Shown here in pieces: positions 6,328 through 7,937 of a stretch of DNA of 7,937 nt. A program made the position numbers and the translations under genes. Position 1 is the first letter of the stretch. Each line of letters opens with the position of its first letter. The DNA is from Nitrospiraceae bacterium (GTDB lineage Bacteria > Nitrospirota > Nitrospiria > Nitrospirales > Nitrospiraceae): NCBI GenBank assembly GCA_011391455.1, contig JAABQN010000088.1:1-7937 (forward strand), in the 5' to 3' direction. The notes beneath the pieces were generated by a model, which was not told the origin of the DNA, searched no databases, and saw only the letters and a program-made list of their open reading frames with translations.

Positions 6328-7937
6328 ACGAACAGCCGCTGGTGGTGCCGCAGGTTTCGCACTTAAGACAGGTCCCGTTTCGTACCATGGTGAACTGCTT
6401 ACACTCGGAGCAGGGATCTCCCTCATAGCCTTTTTGGCGCGCCATTTGTATGGCCGTCAAGGTCAACGTTTCACGCTTCAGCTCGACGGAATGGGCTACG
6501 TTACCATTACCGTTTCCATTTCCTTGGCCATTACCCTTGTGACGGGGTATCGCCCCGCGTCGAGATGGAAACATCTCCGTGCTGATCGAGGCCGAAGCCA
6601 GCGTCTCAGGAGTGGCTTCCTCATCGACACATTCAGGATCCTGCTCGTCCATCTTGACGGAGTCCATTCTAAGATCCTCTTCCTGGACCTGTGCCAAGTC
6701 ATAGCGGTCAAGGTAGGTTACGGCAAGCTCTCGGAAGATGTAATCGATGATCGACGTCGACATTTTAATCCGATCGTTCAATTTGACCGGCCCATTCGGC
6801 TCGAAGCGGGTAAACACGAAGGCTTCGACGAACTCCTCAAGGGGGACGCCATGTTGGAGGCCCAGTGAAATAGCAATGGCGAAACAGTTCATGAGGCTGC
6901 GGAATGCGGCCCCTTCTTTGTGCATATCGAGGAAAATTTCGCCGCAAGTACCATCCTCATACTCACCCGTGCGTAGATAGAGCTTGTGCCCTCCGACAAC
7001 GGCTTTCTGCGTGTACCCATTGCGTCTGGCCGGAAGCGGCCGGCGCTTTGCCAGGTACCGTACCAACACTCGTTCCGTGATCTTTTCCGCAATCGCCAAT
7101 ATTTCCGACGAAGCTTCGACGGTCCTGCCGCTGTCTGTTGAGGCTGATAGCGGCTGACTCAACTTCGAGCCATCGCGATACAGAGCCACGGCCTTGACCA
7201 TGCTCTTCCACGCAAATAAATAGGATGATTTCACTTCTTCAAGCGTGGCATCGGCCGGCATATTGATCGTTTTGCTGATGGCGCCGCTGATGAACGGCTG
7301 AGCCGCCGCCATCATGCGGATGTGCGCATCGACGGCGATATATCGCTGACCGATCCGGCCACAGCGGTTGGCACAATCGAAGATTGGAAGATGCTCGGCT
7401 TTGAGATATGGGGCTCCTTCCACCGTCATGGTGCCGCAGCAATAATCGTTGGCAGCGGCAATTTCTTCCTGTGTAAACCCCAGCGTTTTCAGCATGTTGA
7501 AGTTTGACTCGCTCAATTGTGCGTCGGTCAATCCAAGCTTTTCCCGGCAGAAATCTTCACCCAATGCATACTTGTTAAACACAAATTGGATCTCGAAGGC
7601 CTGAGCCAAACCGGCTTCCATTCTGGCGAGCGCGGCATCGTCGAATGCCTTCTGTCTCAGGCTCTCATGGTTAATGAATGGTGCGGTCTGCAAGGTTTGC
7701 CGGCCGACACAATAGTTCACGATGTCCTGAATCTGCGGTTCGGCATACCCCAATGTTCTGAGGGAAGCGGGTATGCTTTGATTGATGATTTTGAAATAGC
7801 CTCCACCGGCCAATTTCTTGAATTTCACAAGCGCAAAATCCGGCTCGATGCCTGTCGTATCACAATCCATCACGAGCCCGATCGTGCCGGTAGGAGCAAT
7901 CACCGTGACCTGCGCATTGCGGTACCCATAGGCCGTT
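6326..7937 (-). CDS. nrdJ: Adenosylcobalamin-dependent (class II) ribonucleotide reductase, C-terminal part
   Basis: Class II reductases convert ribonucleotides to deoxyribonucleotides using a radical generated from coenzyme B12, independent of oxygen. The 536 visible residues are the C-terminal part; the frame is open at the right edge, so the start and the catalytic thiyl-radical cysteine region lie outside. The visible part begins with AYGYRNAQVTVIAPTGTIGL, containing the phosphate-binding loop APTGTIG. The end of the barrel follows (PFISGAISKTINMPADAT, visible residues 214-231, and AVALYRDGSKLSQPL to 262). A TSCPD-type domain spans about 300-412 (NGYTQKAVVGGHKLYLRTGEYEDGTCGEIF). Then come an acidic linker, a Gly-Asn run (GNGQGNGNGNGN, about 468-479), and a Cys-rich tail (Cys509, 512, 523, 526, 529, 535) that likely binds zinc or passes electrons to the active site. 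First visible gene of the operon. Confidence 0.95.
   Translation of the reverse strand, partial: TAYGYRNAQVTVIAPTGTIGLVMDCDTTGIEPDFALVKFKKLAGGGYFKIINQSIPASLRTLGYAEPQIQDIVNYCVGRQTLQTAPFINHESLRQKAFDDAALARMEAGLAQAFEIQFVFNKYALGEDFCREKLGLTDAQLSESNFNMLKTLGFTQEEIAAANDYCCGTMTVEGAPYLKAEHLPIFDCANRCGRIGQRYIAVDAHIRMMAAAQPFISGAISKTINMPADATLEEVKSSYLFAWKSMVKAVALYRDGSKLSQPLSASTDSGRTVEASSEILAIAEKITERVLVRYLAKRRPLPARRNGYTQKAVVGGHKLYLRTGEYEDGTCGEIFLDMHKEGAAFRSLMNCFAIAISLGLQHGVPLEEFVEAFVFTRFEPNGPVKLNDRIKMSTSIIDYIFRELAVTYLDRYDLAQVQEEDLRMDSVKMDEQDPECVDEEATPETLASASISTEMFPSRRGAIPRHKGNGQGNGNGNGNVAHSVELKRETLTLTAIQMARQKGYEGDPCSECKQFTMVRNGTCLKCETCGTTSGCS
6501..6536 (-). repeat. In-frame Gly-Asn coding repeat in nrdJ
   Basis: Six GGN-AAY-like codon pairs in a row encode GNGQGNGNGNGN. 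The tract links the TSCPD-type domain to the Cys-rich C terminus of NrdJ and is likely a flexible tether. Synonymous codons vary between units, so the DNA repeat is imperfect. Confidence 0.7.

Noticed and set aside
6313..6426. Upstream extension of the nuclease-like gene to a start at 6426
   Set aside because: The extra 38 residues only overlap the nrdJ C terminus in another frame, and the strong ribosome binding site points to 6312.
6278..6868. 196-codon plus-strand open frame
   Set aside because: It lies antisense to the well-supported 3' end of nrdJ and has no family features.

Overview
The window looks like an ordinary chromosomal stretch of a free-living, Gram-negative-type bacterium. 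GC is moderately high, and there are outer-membrane lipoprotein signals, an NAD+-dependent DNA ligase and a coenzyme B12-dependent (class II) ribonucleotide reductase. The protein set and the style of intergenic palindromes remind me of Nitrospira / Nitrospirota, but that assignment is inference from memory and unverified. No phage, transposase, CRISPR, tRNA or rRNA was seen.

Layout. (1) 1-569, minus: the start of a lipoprotein with a coiled coil and a LysM domain, cut by the left edge. (2) 570-788: a divergent intergenic region with a good minus-strand promoter and a perfect 7+8+7 inverted repeat at the predicted start of transcription. (3) 789-2828, plus: ligA, complete. (4) 2821-2992: a nested imperfect palindrome filling the gap between the convergent genes ligA and corC; its left arm contains the ligA stop codon. 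(5) 3001-4281, minus: a CNNM/CBS/CorC-HlyC membrane protein of the Mg2+/Co2+ transporter family, with unusual residues in three conserved membrane motifs. (6) 4282-4742: 461 bases without a gene, made of a long leader with small inverted repeats and a cluster of strong hairpins (4570-4738) containing a 19/22 direct repeat and a perfect 20-bp palindrome. (7) 4743-7937, minus: four genes in the order nrdJ (5' end beyond the right edge), a small PD-(D/E)XK-nuclease-like protein, a tandem ACT-domain protein and rlpA. The gaps are 13, 68 and 2 bases, so this looks like one operon.

How the genes relate. NrdJ makes deoxynucleotides and LigA seals DNA nicks, so both serve DNA replication and repair. 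The small nuclease-like protein follows nrdJ, and its ribosome binding site overlaps the nrdJ stop codon, so the two are probably translationally coupled. RlpA and the LysM lipoprotein both act on or bind peptidoglycan. The ACT protein is probably an amino-acid-sensing regulatory protein. I see no convincing complete new multi-gene system. The points most worth following are the nuclease-like protein coupled to nrdJ, the altered ion-site motifs of the CNNM protein, and the two palindromic intergenic elements.
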